Shown piece after piece: positions 26,001 to 34,582 of a DNA stretch of 39,083 nt. Source of the DNA: Wolbachia endosymbiont of Cylisticus convexus (GTDB taxonomy: Bacteria; Pseudomonadota; Alphaproteobacteria; Rickettsiales; Anaplasmataceae); NCBI RefSeq assembly GCF_003344345.1, contig NZ_QPIP01000013.1, positions 1-39,083 on the forward strand, in the 5' to 3' direction. Below the pieces are notes generated by a model. It was not told where the DNA came from, did no database searches, and saw nothing but the letters and a program-made list of their open reading frames with translations. A program made the position numbers and the translations under genes. Each line of letters starts with the position of its first letter. Within the stretch, counting starts at the first letter, position 1.

Positions 26001-26783
26001 GTGATCCCTGAGGGCTTTCATATTCATCATTACAAAGAAGTTTCAAGCACTAATAAAGAAGCGTTGGATTTAATTGATAAAGGAATATCAAATGAAACTG
26101 TCATTATTGCTGATAAACAAATAAAGGGTAGAGGGCGCACTGGAAAAAGCTGGATTTCTCCAGAGGGCAATTTTTATGCAAGTTTAATCATAGATCTCTT
26201 GCATAATCATTCTGGTGTCATTCCAATGCTGGATTCCAGCGTCACGCGCTGGAATGACAAAGAAAATTTAAGCAAATTAACAGAATTGACTTTTGTTACT
26301 GCTCTTGCTGTTGGAAATACTATACTGTCATTTATAAATGGTCTAAATCTCCAGTATAAGTGGCCAAATGATGTCCTTATTGATGGCAAGAAAATAAGCG
26401 GAATATTGCTTGAAAAAAGATCTAATTCGAATTGGCTCATTATAGGAATTGGAATTAATGTCAATCATGCACCACTTCCAGGAACAACGTGCATTAGCAA
26501 TTATGGTGAGTCTGTGTCTAATATAGATCTACTAAAAAAATTAATAATAAATTTTAATCAGCTAAGAAAGCAATGGCTGTTTGATGGGTTTCATGCTATA
26601 AGAGAAATGTGGCTCACAAGAGCATTTAAGCTGAATAAGCAAATCAGTGTAAAGTTAGCTGACAAATTGTATGAAGGAATTTTTGCTGATATAGATAAAA
26701 GTGGTAAATTGGTGTTGCAGCAAAAGGATGGAAGCTTAATTTATTTTGATGCAGGTGAGTTATTTATTGATAATGCATTATGA
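26001..26783 (+). CDS. birA: Biotin-[acetyl-CoA-carboxylase] ligase with in-frame palindromic insert
   Basis: 260 residues. It activates biotin with ATP and transfers it to carboxylase carrier domains. No N-terminal DNA-binding repressor domain, so it is the enzyme-only type. Conserved: SSTNKEA, KGRGRTGKSWISPEGN (biotinyl-AMP site), YKWPNDVLIDGKKISGILLE and IGIGINVNH. Residues about 72-87 (GVIPMLDSSVTRWNDK) are encoded by a palindromic repeat inserted in frame, in a loop between a conserved strand and the next helix, where homologues have only a few residues. Start GTG at 26001. The stop overlaps ccmD (ATGA). The protein is otherwise complete, so it is probably still active. Confidence 0.92.
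   Translation: MIPEGFHIHHYKEVSSTNKEALDLIDKGISNETVIIADKQIKGRGRTGKSWISPEGNFYASLIIDLLHNHSGVIPMLDSSVTRWNDKENLSKLTELTFVTALAVGNTILSFINGLNLQYKWPNDVLIDGKKISGILLEKRSNSNWLIIGIGINVNHAPLPGTTCISNYGESVSNIDLLKKLIINFNQLRKQWLFDGFHAIREMWLTRAFKLNKQISVKLADKLYEGIFADIDKSGKLVLQQKDGSLIYFDAGELFIDNAL
26213..26260. repeat. Palindromic element inside birA
   Basis: GGTGTCATTCCAATGCTGGA followed by TTCCAGCGTCACGCGCTGGA and ATGAC. ATTCCAGCG pairs with CGCTGGAAT, and an outer GTCATTCCA pairs with TGGAATGAC. Its length keeps the reading frame. Confidence 0.88.
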
Positions 26784-26917
26784 ATACATATGTAATTTTT
26801 GCTTACCTTATTAGTTTCACGCTGATTGCTGGAGAGCTAATTTTTACCATTTCTTGCTATACTAAAAGTAAAAAAATTCTAGAAAGCCTGAAAGATAATA
26901 ATGAAGAAGAAACATAA
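26780..26917 (+). CDS. ccmD: Haem exporter protein CcmD
   Basis: 45 residues. CcmD is a small membrane protein of system I cytochrome c maturation that helps the CcmABC complex release holo-CcmE. One membrane helix ([19 protein letters not shown]) is followed by a charged tail ([16 protein letters not shown]), the usual CcmD layout. ATG overlaps the birA stop; its end overlaps ccmE by 17 bases. Identification rests mainly on shape and position before ccmE. Confidence 0.75.
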   Translation: MNTYVIFAYLISFTLIAGELIFTISCYTKSKKILESLKDNNEEET

Positions 26918-27293
26918 GCGATTACTTATAACTTCAGGAATTTTCTGCTTTTTAAGCTGCATAGTCTTTTTTATTTTAACGACGCTCAAAGAAAATATCT
27001 CATTTTTCTATACAGTAAGTGAGGCAATAGTTTTACCAAATAGTCAAAAGCCAATCCGTGTTGGTGGAATGGTTGTTGAAAATAGCGTGATACGCAACGA
27101 AAGTGAAGTGATTTTTCAAATGACAGATTTTAACAAAAGCGTTGTGGTAAAATACCAGGGAATACTTCCACCAATATTTTCAGAAAAAAGTGGTGTTGTT
27201 GTGCAAGGTAAAATGTTTGATAATAGTACCTTTCTTGCAGATACGGTATTTGCAAAACATGATGAGAACTATATGCCGAAAGTTTTAAAATAG
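26901..27293 (+). CDS. ccmE: Cytochrome c maturation haem chaperone CcmE
   Basis: 130 residues. CcmE carries haem covalently on a histidine in the periplasm and hands it to apocytochromes. An N-terminal membrane anchor ([19 protein letters not shown]) precedes the OB-fold beta-barrel ([31 protein letters not shown]). The haem-binding His is in [10 protein letters not shown] (about H120), with the conserved Tyr four residues on. Last gene of the nuoJ-ccmE array; a terminator follows. Its client in this window is the cytochrome c at 15527. Confidence 0.93.
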   Translation: MKKKHKRLLITSGIFCFLSCIVFFILTTLKENISFFYTVSEAIVLPNSQKPIRVGGMVVENSVIRNESEVIFQMTDFNKSVVVKYQGILPPIFSEKSGVVVQGKMFDNSTFLADTVFAKHDENYMPKVLK

Positions 27294-27335
27294 ATTCCTT
27301 AACCTAGCTGTATTGAAATGGTATGTGAAAGAAAG

Positions 27336-27370
27336 CAACAGCCTGATATCAGGCTATTACCTTTTTTATT
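27336..27370 (+). terminator. Rho-independent terminator after ccmE
   Basis: Perfect palindrome AGCCTGATATCAGGCT (27340-27355), a 6-bp stem with ATAT loop, followed closely by CCTTTTTTATT. It fits the end of the nuo-birA-ccm array; the opposing genes end here too. Confidence 0.8.
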
Positions 27371-27812
27371 AAAGCAATCCGTTCTCTTCACCAGTAATAT
27401 GGAGTAATGGAGGAGCTTCTCCAATATCTGGAATCGAATTCCTAAGATCTGCAAGTTCACTGTCTATACTACTTGTCTTGCTGCCTATACTATCTATGGT
27501 TGATGATAATTGTGTTATTATACCACTTTGAATTGCACTATCCATATTTTCGTCATACTTATTAATGCTGTTCATCAAGCCATCATAAAAATTTTTAAGG
27601 TGCTTTATGGTCAATATAATTTGTGGCATCTTATCAATCTCTTCTTGTATCATATCTTTAGTTATATCAAATTCTTCCTTTGTTTTACCACTGACAATCT
27701 TCTTTATTACTGGCTTTTCAAAGCTTGGTTTATCAAACTTCGGCTTCTGAAGTTGCAATGCATTATTTGATTCAACTTCTTCACTAGAATATAATTTTAT
27801 ATTTTTATTCAT
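27369..27812 (-). CDS. Uncharacterised protein, 147 aa, shares tail with its neighbour
   Basis: Not recognised. Residues 1-45 are Lys/Pro-rich (LQKPKFDKPSFEKPVIKK), followed by helical segments with coiled-coil character (LKNFYDGLMNSINKYDENMD; LSSTIDSIGSKTSSIDSELA). The C-terminus LRNSIPDIGEAPPLLHIT is similar to the C-terminus of the upstream gene product (DDMPDIGQAPDFTIVDI). A very strong ribosome binding site (AGGAGG) precedes the ATG. Gap to the upstream 506-aa gene is 46 bases; likely one operon. A shared tail could be a secretion or docking signal; this is inference. Confidence 0.6.
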   Translation of the reverse strand: MNKNIKLYSSEEVESNNALQLQKPKFDKPSFEKPVIKKIVSGKTKEEFDITKDMIQEEIDKMPQIILTIKHLKNFYDGLMNSINKYDENMDSAIQSGIITQLSSTIDSIGSKTSSIDSELADLRNSIPDIGEAPPLLHITGEENGLL

Positions 27813-27858
27813 AATAGTTACCTCCTATAAAAAAACTACTTATCTTTATAAATCACTA

Positions 27859-29379
27859 CTATACAAATAACAGTGAATCATTATTAATGTCTACTATTGT
27901 GAAGTCAGGAGCCTGTCCAATGTCTGGCATATCGTCCTTGATTTGCTTGAGCATCTCAATCATTTCCTTGTTCTGTTTACTCTGCTCTTCAAGTTCCCCT
28001 TTTAATGCATCAATAATAGCTTTGGACTGATCCTTACTGCCAAGATCACCAATCACAGCTGTCACTTTCTCATAAGGCAGTTTATGAATAATATCTTTAA
28101 GCTCTTCTGCACCTACGTTATCCAAAAGTTCTTTAAACTGTTCATTAGACATGTTGCGAGCAAAAGCTTGAAGTTTTTCTGGATTATCAACTAAAGACTT
28201 AATAATAATCTGAATCTTATTAGAATCAGTTAAATCCTGAGCAATTGCTTCAAGTTTCTCATGATCAAGCTTATTAACTAAGTCTTTCAGTTGGTCTTCT
28301 TGCAGACTATTTACTAAAGCTTTCAACTGATCACCTTCTAATTCTTTGGAGAGTATTGTCAAGTGGTGCTCAGCCAAGTCTTTTGCAAGCACTGTAAATT
28401 GTTCGTCATTTAAAGTTTTAATAAGTGCTTTGAACTGATCCACTTTTAAGTGAGGTAAAATTTCTTTTACTTGCTCTGGATTTAATTCTCTAACTAGAGC
28501 TTCAAGCTGAGCATCATTTAAAATAGGAACAATTATTTGTAATTTTTCTGGATTTAATTCCTGAGCGAGAGTGTGCAATTGGTGGTCAGTTAGATGATCC
28601 ACTAAAGCTCGAAGTTGGTTATCTGTCAAGTTCCCTACTAATACCTGTAATTGATCACTATTAAGAGTATTGGCAAGAGTCTCCAACTGATTGTGTGTTA
28701 GATTCTCAACAAAAACTTCGGCAAACGTCTTTGATAATATTATATGATCTGGTATTGTAGATAATATATCTTTTATTACATCTTTCCTAAAATGCCATTC
28801 AATATATTGGAGTGCCTGATTGTCAGGTGAGTCAATAATATTTCCTTGATCGTCGGAGAAATAACATTTGTAGCCGTTATCTAACTCTTCCCATGTTAAA
28901 TATTGATATTCCACTGGTTGTGCCTTAAGAACGTGAATATACATTGTGACATGATCAGAAAGTTTTGATACTTCGTAGTCAATTGATATCTTCATTAATT
29001 TATCATTCAGATATACGAAAGAATGCAAGTTATTTCCATAATCGAGCTTAGCGTTTCTAAACGGCACGAATGAAAATTTACAATTTGTGATTAGACCTTC
29101 TTCTTTATCACAACGGTAAGATATGTTTTTCAAATCTTTTCCATTCTCCTTTACGCATGGAATAATTGTAAAAAGACCATCTTCTAAAGCGTTGCAAAAT
29201 TTTATAGGTAAGGTTAGTACTTTATCTTTTTTACCGTCCAATGGAGTACACATAATTTTTTTTAAATTACTCCAGGTTAACTCTTCACCATGTACTGAGC
29301 CTTGAAATATCCGCATTCTAGTCTCGTTCAATATTTCTTGTCCAGGTAAAACTTTAAAAACACGTTTTTTCCCTATCAT
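27859..29379 (-). CDS. 12-residue-repeat helical solenoid protein, 506 aa, unknown function
   Basis: Not recognised as a named family. Residues 1-225 form a mixed domain with several Cys. Residues about 227-442 are about 18 consecutive 12-residue repeats of pattern L-x-x-[DE]-[QK]-[LF]-x-x-[LI]-[VA]-x-x (e.g. LTDNQLRALVDH, LNDAQLEALVRE). These should build a right- or left-handed helical solenoid, somewhat like the MgtE N-domain superhelix. A coiled-coil segment (about 455-480) and the tail MPDIGQAPDFTIVDINN follow. No signal peptide or membrane helix. First gene of an operon with the 147-aa protein. Binding of a protein partner is the likely role of such a repeat array, by analogy only. The ATG has no clear ribosome binding site. 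Confidence 0.7.
   Translation of the reverse strand: MIGKKRVFKVLPGQEILNETRMRIFQGSVHGEELTWSNLKKIMCTPLDGKKDKVLTLPIKFCNALEDGLFTIIPCVKENGKDLKNISYRCDKEEGLITNCKFSFVPFRNAKLDYGNNLHSFVYLNDKLMKISIDYEVSKLSDHVTMYIHVLKAQPVEYQYLTWEELDNGYKCYFSDDQGNIIDSPDNQALQYIEWHFRKDVIKDILSTIPDHIILSKTFAEVFVENLTHNQLETLANTLNSDQLQVLVGNLTDNQLRALVDHLTDHQLHTLAQELNPEKLQIIVPILNDAQLEALVRELNPEQVKEILPHLKVDQFKALIKTLNDEQFTVLAKDLAEHHLTILSKELEGDQLKALVNSLQEDQLKDLVNKLDHEKLEAIAQDLTDSNKIQIIIKSLVDNPEKLQAFARNMSNEQFKELLDNVGAEELKDIIHKLPYEKVTAVIGDLGSKDQSKAIIDALKGELEEQSKQNKEMIEMLKQIKDDMPDIGQAPDFTIVDINNDSLLFV
28054..28701 (-). repeat. 36-bp-period coding repeats (diverged)
   Basis: Corresponds to the 12-residue repeats of the 506-aa protein. Copies are diverged in DNA but regular in phase; two copies carry a one- or two-residue insertion near the end (TDSNKIQIIIKS; VDNPEKLQAFARN). 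Confidence 0.8.
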
Positions 29380-29543
29380 AAGTATTGTCTAATAAATTTA
29401 ATTATAGTTGTTCTAACATTTATTGATTAATTTATGATTAAGTTAATATATACTGAAATTATAATAATAGATATCACTAGAGAATTAGTATAAAACCCCG
29501 ATGAACTAAATAGACTGACTTTATGGTATGTTGAAACCTATAT

Positions 29544-29619
29544 TGGTGGAGGCAAGCGGGATCGAACCGCTGACCTTCTGCGTGCAAAACAGATGCTCTA
29601 CCAGCTGAGCTATACCCCC
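29544..29619 (-). tRNA. tRNA-Ala (anticodon TGC)
   Basis: On the minus strand: acceptor GGGGGTA pairs with TGCCTCC, D-arm AGCTCAGCTGGTAGAGC, anticodon loop TTTGCAC with TGC, T-arm with GGTTCGATCC, and an encoded CCA end (29544-29546). 76 bases. Confidence 0.95.
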
Positions 29620-29921
29620 ACTTGCTTAAAGCATAAATCACTCAGGCTGAAATGCAAGAAATATTTATCTATTGCTAAATAATTAACAAGTTCTGCAGTT
29701 ATGTATAATTCGCTATCTTTTTGTCTTTTCAGATTTGTAATCACTCTATAAGCTTTCCAAAATGAATCTGTAAATTGAAATTTAACAAGAAGTTTTCCTT
29801 CAAAAATTCTTAATTAAATTATCACTAACGCAGTATATTTATTTAACCACACATGAAAATTTTAGTTTGATTAAAATGGATAAAAACTATATTACTGTTT
29901 AGTACAGTTGAAAAATAAAAT
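29620..29921. other. Intergenic region between two divergent tRNA genes
   Basis: 302 AT-rich bases. No open frame of note and no repeat family member. It should hold the promoters of both tRNA genes; a weak candidate for tRNA-Lys is TTGATT near 29868 with TATATT about 15 bases later. Confidence 0.4.
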
Positions 29922-29994
29922 GATCCCGTAGCTCAGCCGGTAGAGCAACTGACTTTTAATCAGTGGGTCACGCGTTCGAATCGCGTCGGGATCA
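29922..29994 (+). tRNA. tRNA-Lys (anticodon TTT)
   Basis: Acceptor GATCCCG pairs with CGGGATC; D-arm AGCTCAGCCGGTAGAGC; anticodon loop CTTTTAA with TTT; T-arm GCGTTCGAATCGC. CCA is not encoded. It is 20 bases ahead of nuoF and may share its transcript. tRNA-Lys(UUU) is a known substrate of MnmE-MnmG modification, and mnmE is in this window. Confidence 0.95.
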
Positions 29995-30014
29995 CTCACA
30001 AACTTTTGAAAAAC

Positions 30015-31268
30015 ATGCTAAAAGAACAAGACAAAATATTCACCAACCTAAATGGTAAAGAAATTCCACTACTTGAGGGTGCAAAAAAACGTGGTAGCTG
30101 GCAAAAAACAAAGGAGTTACTAAATTTAGGATCAGAAAAGATCATTGATGAAGTAAAAAAATCTGGCTTAAGAGGTCGAGGGGGTGCAGGATTTCCCACT
30201 GGCCTTAAGTGGAGCTTTATGCCCAAAAATCCTCCAAAAGCATATTTAGTAGTCAATGCAGATGAGTCAGAACCTGGTACATGTAAAGATAGAGATATAT
30301 TACGATATGAGCCACATAAGTTACTTGAAGGAATTCTCCTGGCCGGCAAAGCGATCAGCGCGTCAGTTGCGTATATTTATATCAGGGGTGAATTTTATAA
30401 TGAATATTTAGTTCTAAAAGAAGCACTTAAGGACGCCTATAAAGAAAATTTAATTGGAAAAAATGCCTGCAAATCAGGTTATGATCTTGATGTGTTTATC
30501 CATAGGGGTGCAGGAGCTTACATATGTGGGGAAGAAACAGCTCAACTCGAATCAATTGAAGGAAAAAAGGGCTTTCCTCGCATGAAACCTCCATTTCCTG
30601 CAGGTGTTGGACTTTTTGGCTGTCCAACCACAATAAACAACGTTGAAACTATAGCCATGGTTCCAGATATTCTAAATCGCGGAGGAGAATGGTTTGCATC
30701 TCTTGGTAAACCAAATAATACTGGTACTAAGATTTTTTGTATTTCAGGACATGTAAACAACCCGTGTAATGTTGAAGAAGAGCTCGGAATTCCACTACGT
30801 GAATTGATTGAAAAATACGCAGGTGGAGTGCGAGGAAGTTGGGATAATTTACTTGCTGTAATACCTGGTGGGTCTTCAGTGCCATTAATTCCAAAATCTA
30901 TATGCGATACTATTGAAATGGATTTTGATTCATTAAAAGCTGCACAATCAGGGCTTGGTACTGCTGCTGTAATAGTGATGGATAAATCAACTGATATAAT
31001 AGCTGCAATAGAGAGATTATCACATTTCTATATGCATGAGTCCTGTGGGCAATGTACACCATGTCGTGAAGGTACTGGATGGATGTGGAGAATTATGAGA
31101 AGAATGGTAGCAGGAAATATTAAACCTGGTGAAGTAGATAAGCTACTTGACCTTACAACTCAAATAGAAGGACATACAATTTGTGCGCTTGGCGATGCTG
31201 CAGCTTGGCCAGTGCAAGGGCTAATCAGACATTTTCGTCATGTAATTGAAGATAGGGCAGTAACTTAA
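30015..31268 (+). CDS. nuoF: NADH-quinone oxidoreductase subunit F
   Basis: 417 residues from ATG 30015, preferred to a TTG nine bases earlier because homologues begin MLKE(E/Q)DKIFTNL. NuoF binds NADH and FMN and holds an Fe-S cluster at the electron-input end of complex I. Visible: FMN/NADH-site [48 protein letters not shown] and the 4Fe-4S cysteines [12 protein letters not shown] plus the Cys in [13 protein letters not shown]. Separated from the other nuo genes, as is common in Rickettsiales. Convergent with infC, 20 bases apart. Confidence 0.96.
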   Translation: MLKEQDKIFTNLNGKEIPLLEGAKKRGSWQKTKELLNLGSEKIIDEVKKSGLRGRGGAGFPTGLKWSFMPKNPPKAYLVVNADESEPGTCKDRDILRYEPHKLLEGILLAGKAISASVAYIYIRGEFYNEYLVLKEALKDAYKENLIGKNACKSGYDLDVFIHRGAGAYICGEETAQLESIEGKKGFPRMKPPFPAGVGLFGCPTTINNVETIAMVPDILNRGGEWFASLGKPNNTGTKIFCISGHVNNPCNVEEELGIPLRELIEKYAGGVRGSWDNLLAVIPGGSSVPLIPKSICDTIEMDFDSLKAAQSGLGTAAVIVMDKSTDIIAAIERLSHFYMHESCGQCTPCREGTGWMWRIMRRMVAGNIKPGEVDKLLDLTTQIEGHTICALGDAAAWPVQGLIRHFRHVIEDRAVT

Positions 31269-31290
31269 CTTATACTTTTAAGTCGTTTTA

Positions 31291-31809
31291 CTACTTAGCA
31301 ACCAGAGTTAAAAAATATTGATTTCCTTCCCTTTTTGGCGCTAGCTCTACCTTTGCAATGTCTTCAGTATCTCTAATTAATCGTTCTAATTTTTCCAACC
31401 CGACCTCAGTATTTGTAAGTTCTCTACCTCTAAACCTCATTGTCGCCTTAACTTTATGACCATGTGTAAGAAAATCCTTTGCTTGACGCAACTTTGTTTC
31501 ATAATCGTGATCACCTATATTAGGACCTATCTTAATTTCCTTTGTAGTTAATGTTTTTTGTTTCTTTTTTGCTTCACTTGCTTTCTTTTTTATATCATAC
31601 TTTTGTTTGCTATAATCAAGTATTTTACATACTGGAGGGATTGAATCAGGTGCGATTTCTACCAAGTCTAAATTGACACTTTGTGCAGATTCTAAAGCTC
31701 GTTCTATTGGAACGACTCCGATCATTTCACCATTATGATCAACTAAGCGTACTTCCTTAGCTGTGATGAGTTCATTAATTCTGTTTTTATTGTTCTTTTT
31801 AACTTGCAA
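31291..31809 (-). CDS. infC: Translation initiation factor IF-3
   Basis: 172 residues. IF-3 binds the 30S subunit and checks the start codon. N-domain RINELITAKEVRLVDHNGE, linker with KYDIKKKASEAKKKQK and C-domain EIKIGPNIGDHDYETKLRQA are typical. The start is TTG at 31807-31809: an in-frame stop lies just upstream, GGAG stands seven bases before it, and no ATG is available near the N-terminus. infC genes are known to use rare starts (AUU in E. coli) for self-regulation. It lies 12 bases after thrS, the classic thrS-infC pair. Confidence 0.93.
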   Translation of the reverse strand: MQVKKNNKNRINELITAKEVRLVDHNGEMIGVVPIERALESAQSVNLDLVEIAPDSIPPVCKILDYSKQKYDIKKKASEAKKKQKTLTTKEIKIGPNIGDHDYETKLRQAKDFLTHGHKVKATMRFRGRELTNTEVGLEKLERLIRDTEDIAKVELAPKREGNQYFLTLVAK

Positions 31810-31821
31810 ATTTTAGCTCCA

Positions 31822-33723
31822 TTAACTCAAATTAATACTTTTTAACAGCAATTCAGTAGCCTTTTCCAAAGAAAAAGACTCCTGTTTTTTCGATCCCAAA
31901 TTTCTCACTGACACAGTTTCGTTTGCAACTTCATTTTTGCCTATGATCCATAATATAGGCACCTTATTTGAACTATGCAAGCGTATCTTATAACTAATTT
32001 TTTCATTGGTCAAATCGGTCTTAACTCTCACACCTTGTTCTTTTAAAATATTGCTAATTTCTGTGGCGTAATCGTCAGCCTCATTTGTAATGGTCAGAAT
32101 AGCAAGCTGTGTTGGAGCAAGCCACAGTGGAAATTTTCCTGCATAATGCTCTATTAGAATTCCAATAAAACGTTCAAAAGCTCCAAGAATTGCTCTATGT
32201 ATCATAACAGGGTAGTGCTTTTGCCCATCTGCTCCTATATAAAAAGCTCCGAGCCGCTCTGGTAAAATCAAATCAACCTGTAACGTACCACACTGCCAGC
32301 TTCTTCCTATTGCGTCCTTTAGAACAAATTCTAACTTGGGACCATAAAACGCACCTTCACCTGGACTTGGTTCATAACTTAAGCCCGCTTCTTTAACGGC
32401 TTCAAGCAGCGCTTTTTCAGCCCTATCCCACACTTCATCTGTCCCAGCTCTCACATTTGGACGGTCTGAAAATTTTACAGAAATTTCATTGAACCCAAGC
32501 TCTGAATATACTTCTTTTAAAAGGTCACAAAACTTTACAGTCTCAGAATTAACTTGTTCTTCTATACAAAAAATGTGTGCATCATCTTGCGTAAAACCAC
32601 GCACTCGCATTAGTCCGTGCAATGAGCCTGAGCTTTCATTCCTATGACATGTGCCAAACTCTGCCATACGTATTGGTAAATCGCGATAACTCCTCGTGTG
32701 AGAGTTAAAAATCTGCACATGACAAGGACAATTCATAGGCTTTATTGCTAACTTTTTATTTTCAGACTCGTCAACAACGAACATATTTTCACGAAATTTT
32801 TCCCAGTGCCCCGACTTTTCCCACAGCTCTTTGCCTACTAAAATAGGAGTTTTGACTTCAAAATAACCATTGTTTATTAATTTTTTTCTGATGTAAGACT
32901 CAAGAACATTATATAAAGTATATCCTTGTTCATGCCAAAAAATCTGCCCGACAGCTTCTTCTTGGATGTGAAATAAATCCATATCCTTGGCAATTTTGCG
33001 GTGATCACGTTTCTCTGCTTCTTTGAGATGTTCAAGATAAGCGTTTAATTCATCCTTATTTCTCCACGCGGTGCCATATATTCTTTGCAACATTGGACCC
33101 TTAGAATCACCATGCCAGTATGCACCCGCTACTTTCATAAGTTTAAACGCTTTAACTCTGCCAGTTGATGGTGAGTGCGGACCACGACATAGGTCTACAA
33201 AATCACCTTGCTTATAGACGGTCAAGTCTTGATCTTCTGGTATAGAGGATATAATCTCAACCTTGTATTTTTCGCCTATACCACTAAAGAAATCAATTGC
33301 CTGCTTACGAGTCCAAACTTTTCGGACGAATCTGTGGTTACTTTTTATAATTTCCTTCATTTTTTTTTCTATTGCAGCAAGATCGTCCGTGGTAAAGGCA
33401 CGATCTGTAGCAAAATCATAGTAGAAACCATCCTGAATTGTTGGCCCAATAGTAATCTGAGTATTAGGAAAGAGTTCTTTCACTGCCTGAGCCATTATAT
33501 GAGCAGCATCGTGTCTTATTATGTCCAAACCCACTTCGTCACTGAGCTGTATTACCTCTATCTCTGTGTCAGATTCAATTTCACGTGAGAGATCATATAA
33601 CTCACCATTTACCTTCAGGGCAATTGCTTCCTTCAAAACATCCGGTTGTAATATATTAAAACCAGTAACTCTACCACTGTATTCTTTTACTTTTTGTTCA
33701 GTTGAAAAGGTAACTTTTATCAT
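31822..33723 (-). CDS. thrS: Threonyl-tRNA synthetase
   Basis: 633 residues, full length. Order: TGS domain (1-60), editing domain with [11 protein letters not shown] (about 73-83) and the Cys/His pocket (FVDLCRGPH), class II catalytic core with the zinc ligand in [11 protein letters not shown], motif 2 [12 protein letters not shown], motif 3 [18 protein letters not shown], and the anticodon-binding C-domain ([12 protein letters not shown]). An in-frame run of nine A (near 33360) is intact. The 5' leader contains two palindromic elements (33731-33820). It is upstream of infC in one operon, perhaps together with nuoI. Confidence 0.96.
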   Translation of the reverse strand: MIKVTFSTEQKVKEYSGRVTGFNILQPDVLKEAIALKVNGELYDLSREIESDTEIEVIQLSDEVGLDIIRHDAAHIMAQAVKELFPNTQITIGPTIQDGFYYDFATDRAFTTDDLAAIEKKMKEIIKSNHRFVRKVWTRKQAIDFFSGIGEKYKVEIISSIPEDQDLTVYKQGDFVDLCRGPHSPSTGRVKAFKLMKVAGAYWHGDSKGPMLQRIYGTAWRNKDELNAYLEHLKEAEKRDHRKIAKDMDLFHIQEEAVGQIFWHEQGYTLYNVLESYIRKKLINNGYFEVKTPILVGKELWEKSGHWEKFRENMFVVDESENKKLAIKPMNCPCHVQIFNSHTRSYRDLPIRMAEFGTCHRNESSGSLHGLMRVRGFTQDDAHIFCIEEQVNSETVKFCDLLKEVYSELGFNEISVKFSDRPNVRAGTDEVWDRAEKALLEAVKEAGLSYEPSPGEGAFYGPKLEFVLKDAIGRSWQCGTLQVDLILPERLGAFYIGADGQKHYPVMIHRAILGAFERFIGILIEHYAGKFPLWLAPTQLAILTITNEADDYATEISNILKEQGVRVKTDLTNEKISYKIRLHSSNKVPILWIIGKNEVANETVSVRNLGSKKQESFSLEKATELLLKSINLS

Positions 33724-33730
33724 TCATCAG

Positions 33731-33820
33731 ACCTTTTGTCATCCCAGTGCTTGACACTGGGATCCATGTTTCTTTTTTTTCTAGATTCCAGCGTCACGCG
33801 CTGGGATGACACCAAAAGGT
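33731..33820. repeat. Nested pair of palindromic elements in the thrS leader
   Basis: Element one (33737-33767): TCATCCCAGTGCTTGACACT then GGGATCCA. Element two (33781-33813): ATTCCAGCGTCACGCGCTGG then GATGACAC. ACCTTTTG (33731-33738) and CAAAAGGT (33813-33820) form an outer inverted repeat, so the whole can fold as one large cruciform. It ends about eight bases from the thrS start codon. Confidence 0.85.
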
Positions 33821-33908
33821 GAGCTACTGATCTTTCACTTAAATAACAGTTGTACAAGAGATCTATTACATACTTGCTGTAAGAAATTTTAATTGTTGAC
33901 ATACCTAG

Positions 33909-34391
33909 TTAATAATACGGCCTATTCTTTTTCAATCTGAGTGCAATTGCATCCTCCCAAATTTCACCATTACGAAATAATTTTTCCTTATTATACATTA
34001 ACTCTTCTCTTGTTTCTGTGGCAAATTCAAAATTAGGACCCTCCACAATTGCATCAACTGGACATGCCTCTTGGCAAAGTCCGCAGTATATGCATTTTGT
34101 CATATCAATATCATAGCGTGTAGTGCGGCGACTACCGTCTTCTCTTTCCTCTGCTTCAATAACTATTGCTTGAGCAGGGCAGATAACTTCGCATAACTTA
34201 CAAGCTATGCATCGTTCTTCACCGTTTGGATACCTACGCAACGCATGCTCACCACGAAACCTTGGACTTAAAGGGCCCTTCTCCATAGGATACCTCAAAG
34301 TAACCTTTGGTTTGAACATATATTTTAATGTGATAGCAAACCCTTTAATTAACTCTACAAAAGACCAATACCAAGCTAATTTCTTTAGCAT
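33909..34391 (-). CDS. nuoI: NADH-quinone oxidoreductase subunit I
   Basis: 160 residues from ATG 34391; a Met 15 codons upstream is less likely because homologues begin close to the hydrophobic [14 protein letters not shown] segment. NuoI is a ferredoxin-like subunit with two 4Fe-4S clusters that carry electrons to quinone. Both motifs are present: [12 protein letters not shown] and [32 protein letters not shown] is highly conserved. It precedes thrS on the same strand by 185 bases. Confidence 0.95.
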   Translation of the reverse strand: MLKKLAWYWSFVELIKGFAITLKYMFKPKVTLRYPMEKGPLSPRFRGEHALRRYPNGEERCIACKLCEVICPAQAIVIEAEEREDGSRRTTRYDIDMTKCIYCGLCQEACPVDAIVEGPNFEFATETREELMYNKEKLFRNGEIWEDAIALRLKKNRPYY

Positions 34392-34582
34392 AAAATGTCT
34401 AAAACCTGCATTTATAACTATAATGTATATTGTCAATTTTCAAAATAAATATTTTCATCTGGATGACTTTTGTAGTTTTTCTATACAATATATTTACTAA
34501 TACTGCATTAATATGAATAAGCAATATAAGTAAAAATTTTTTAGATTAGGTATTTTAAATTGCTAAATAGTTTATATGAATA

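Noticed and set aside
33731..33820. T-box or other riboswitch in the thrS leader
   Set aside because: The structure is fully explained by two members of the dispersed palindrome family; no T-box motif, and T-boxes are not expected in alphaproteobacteria.
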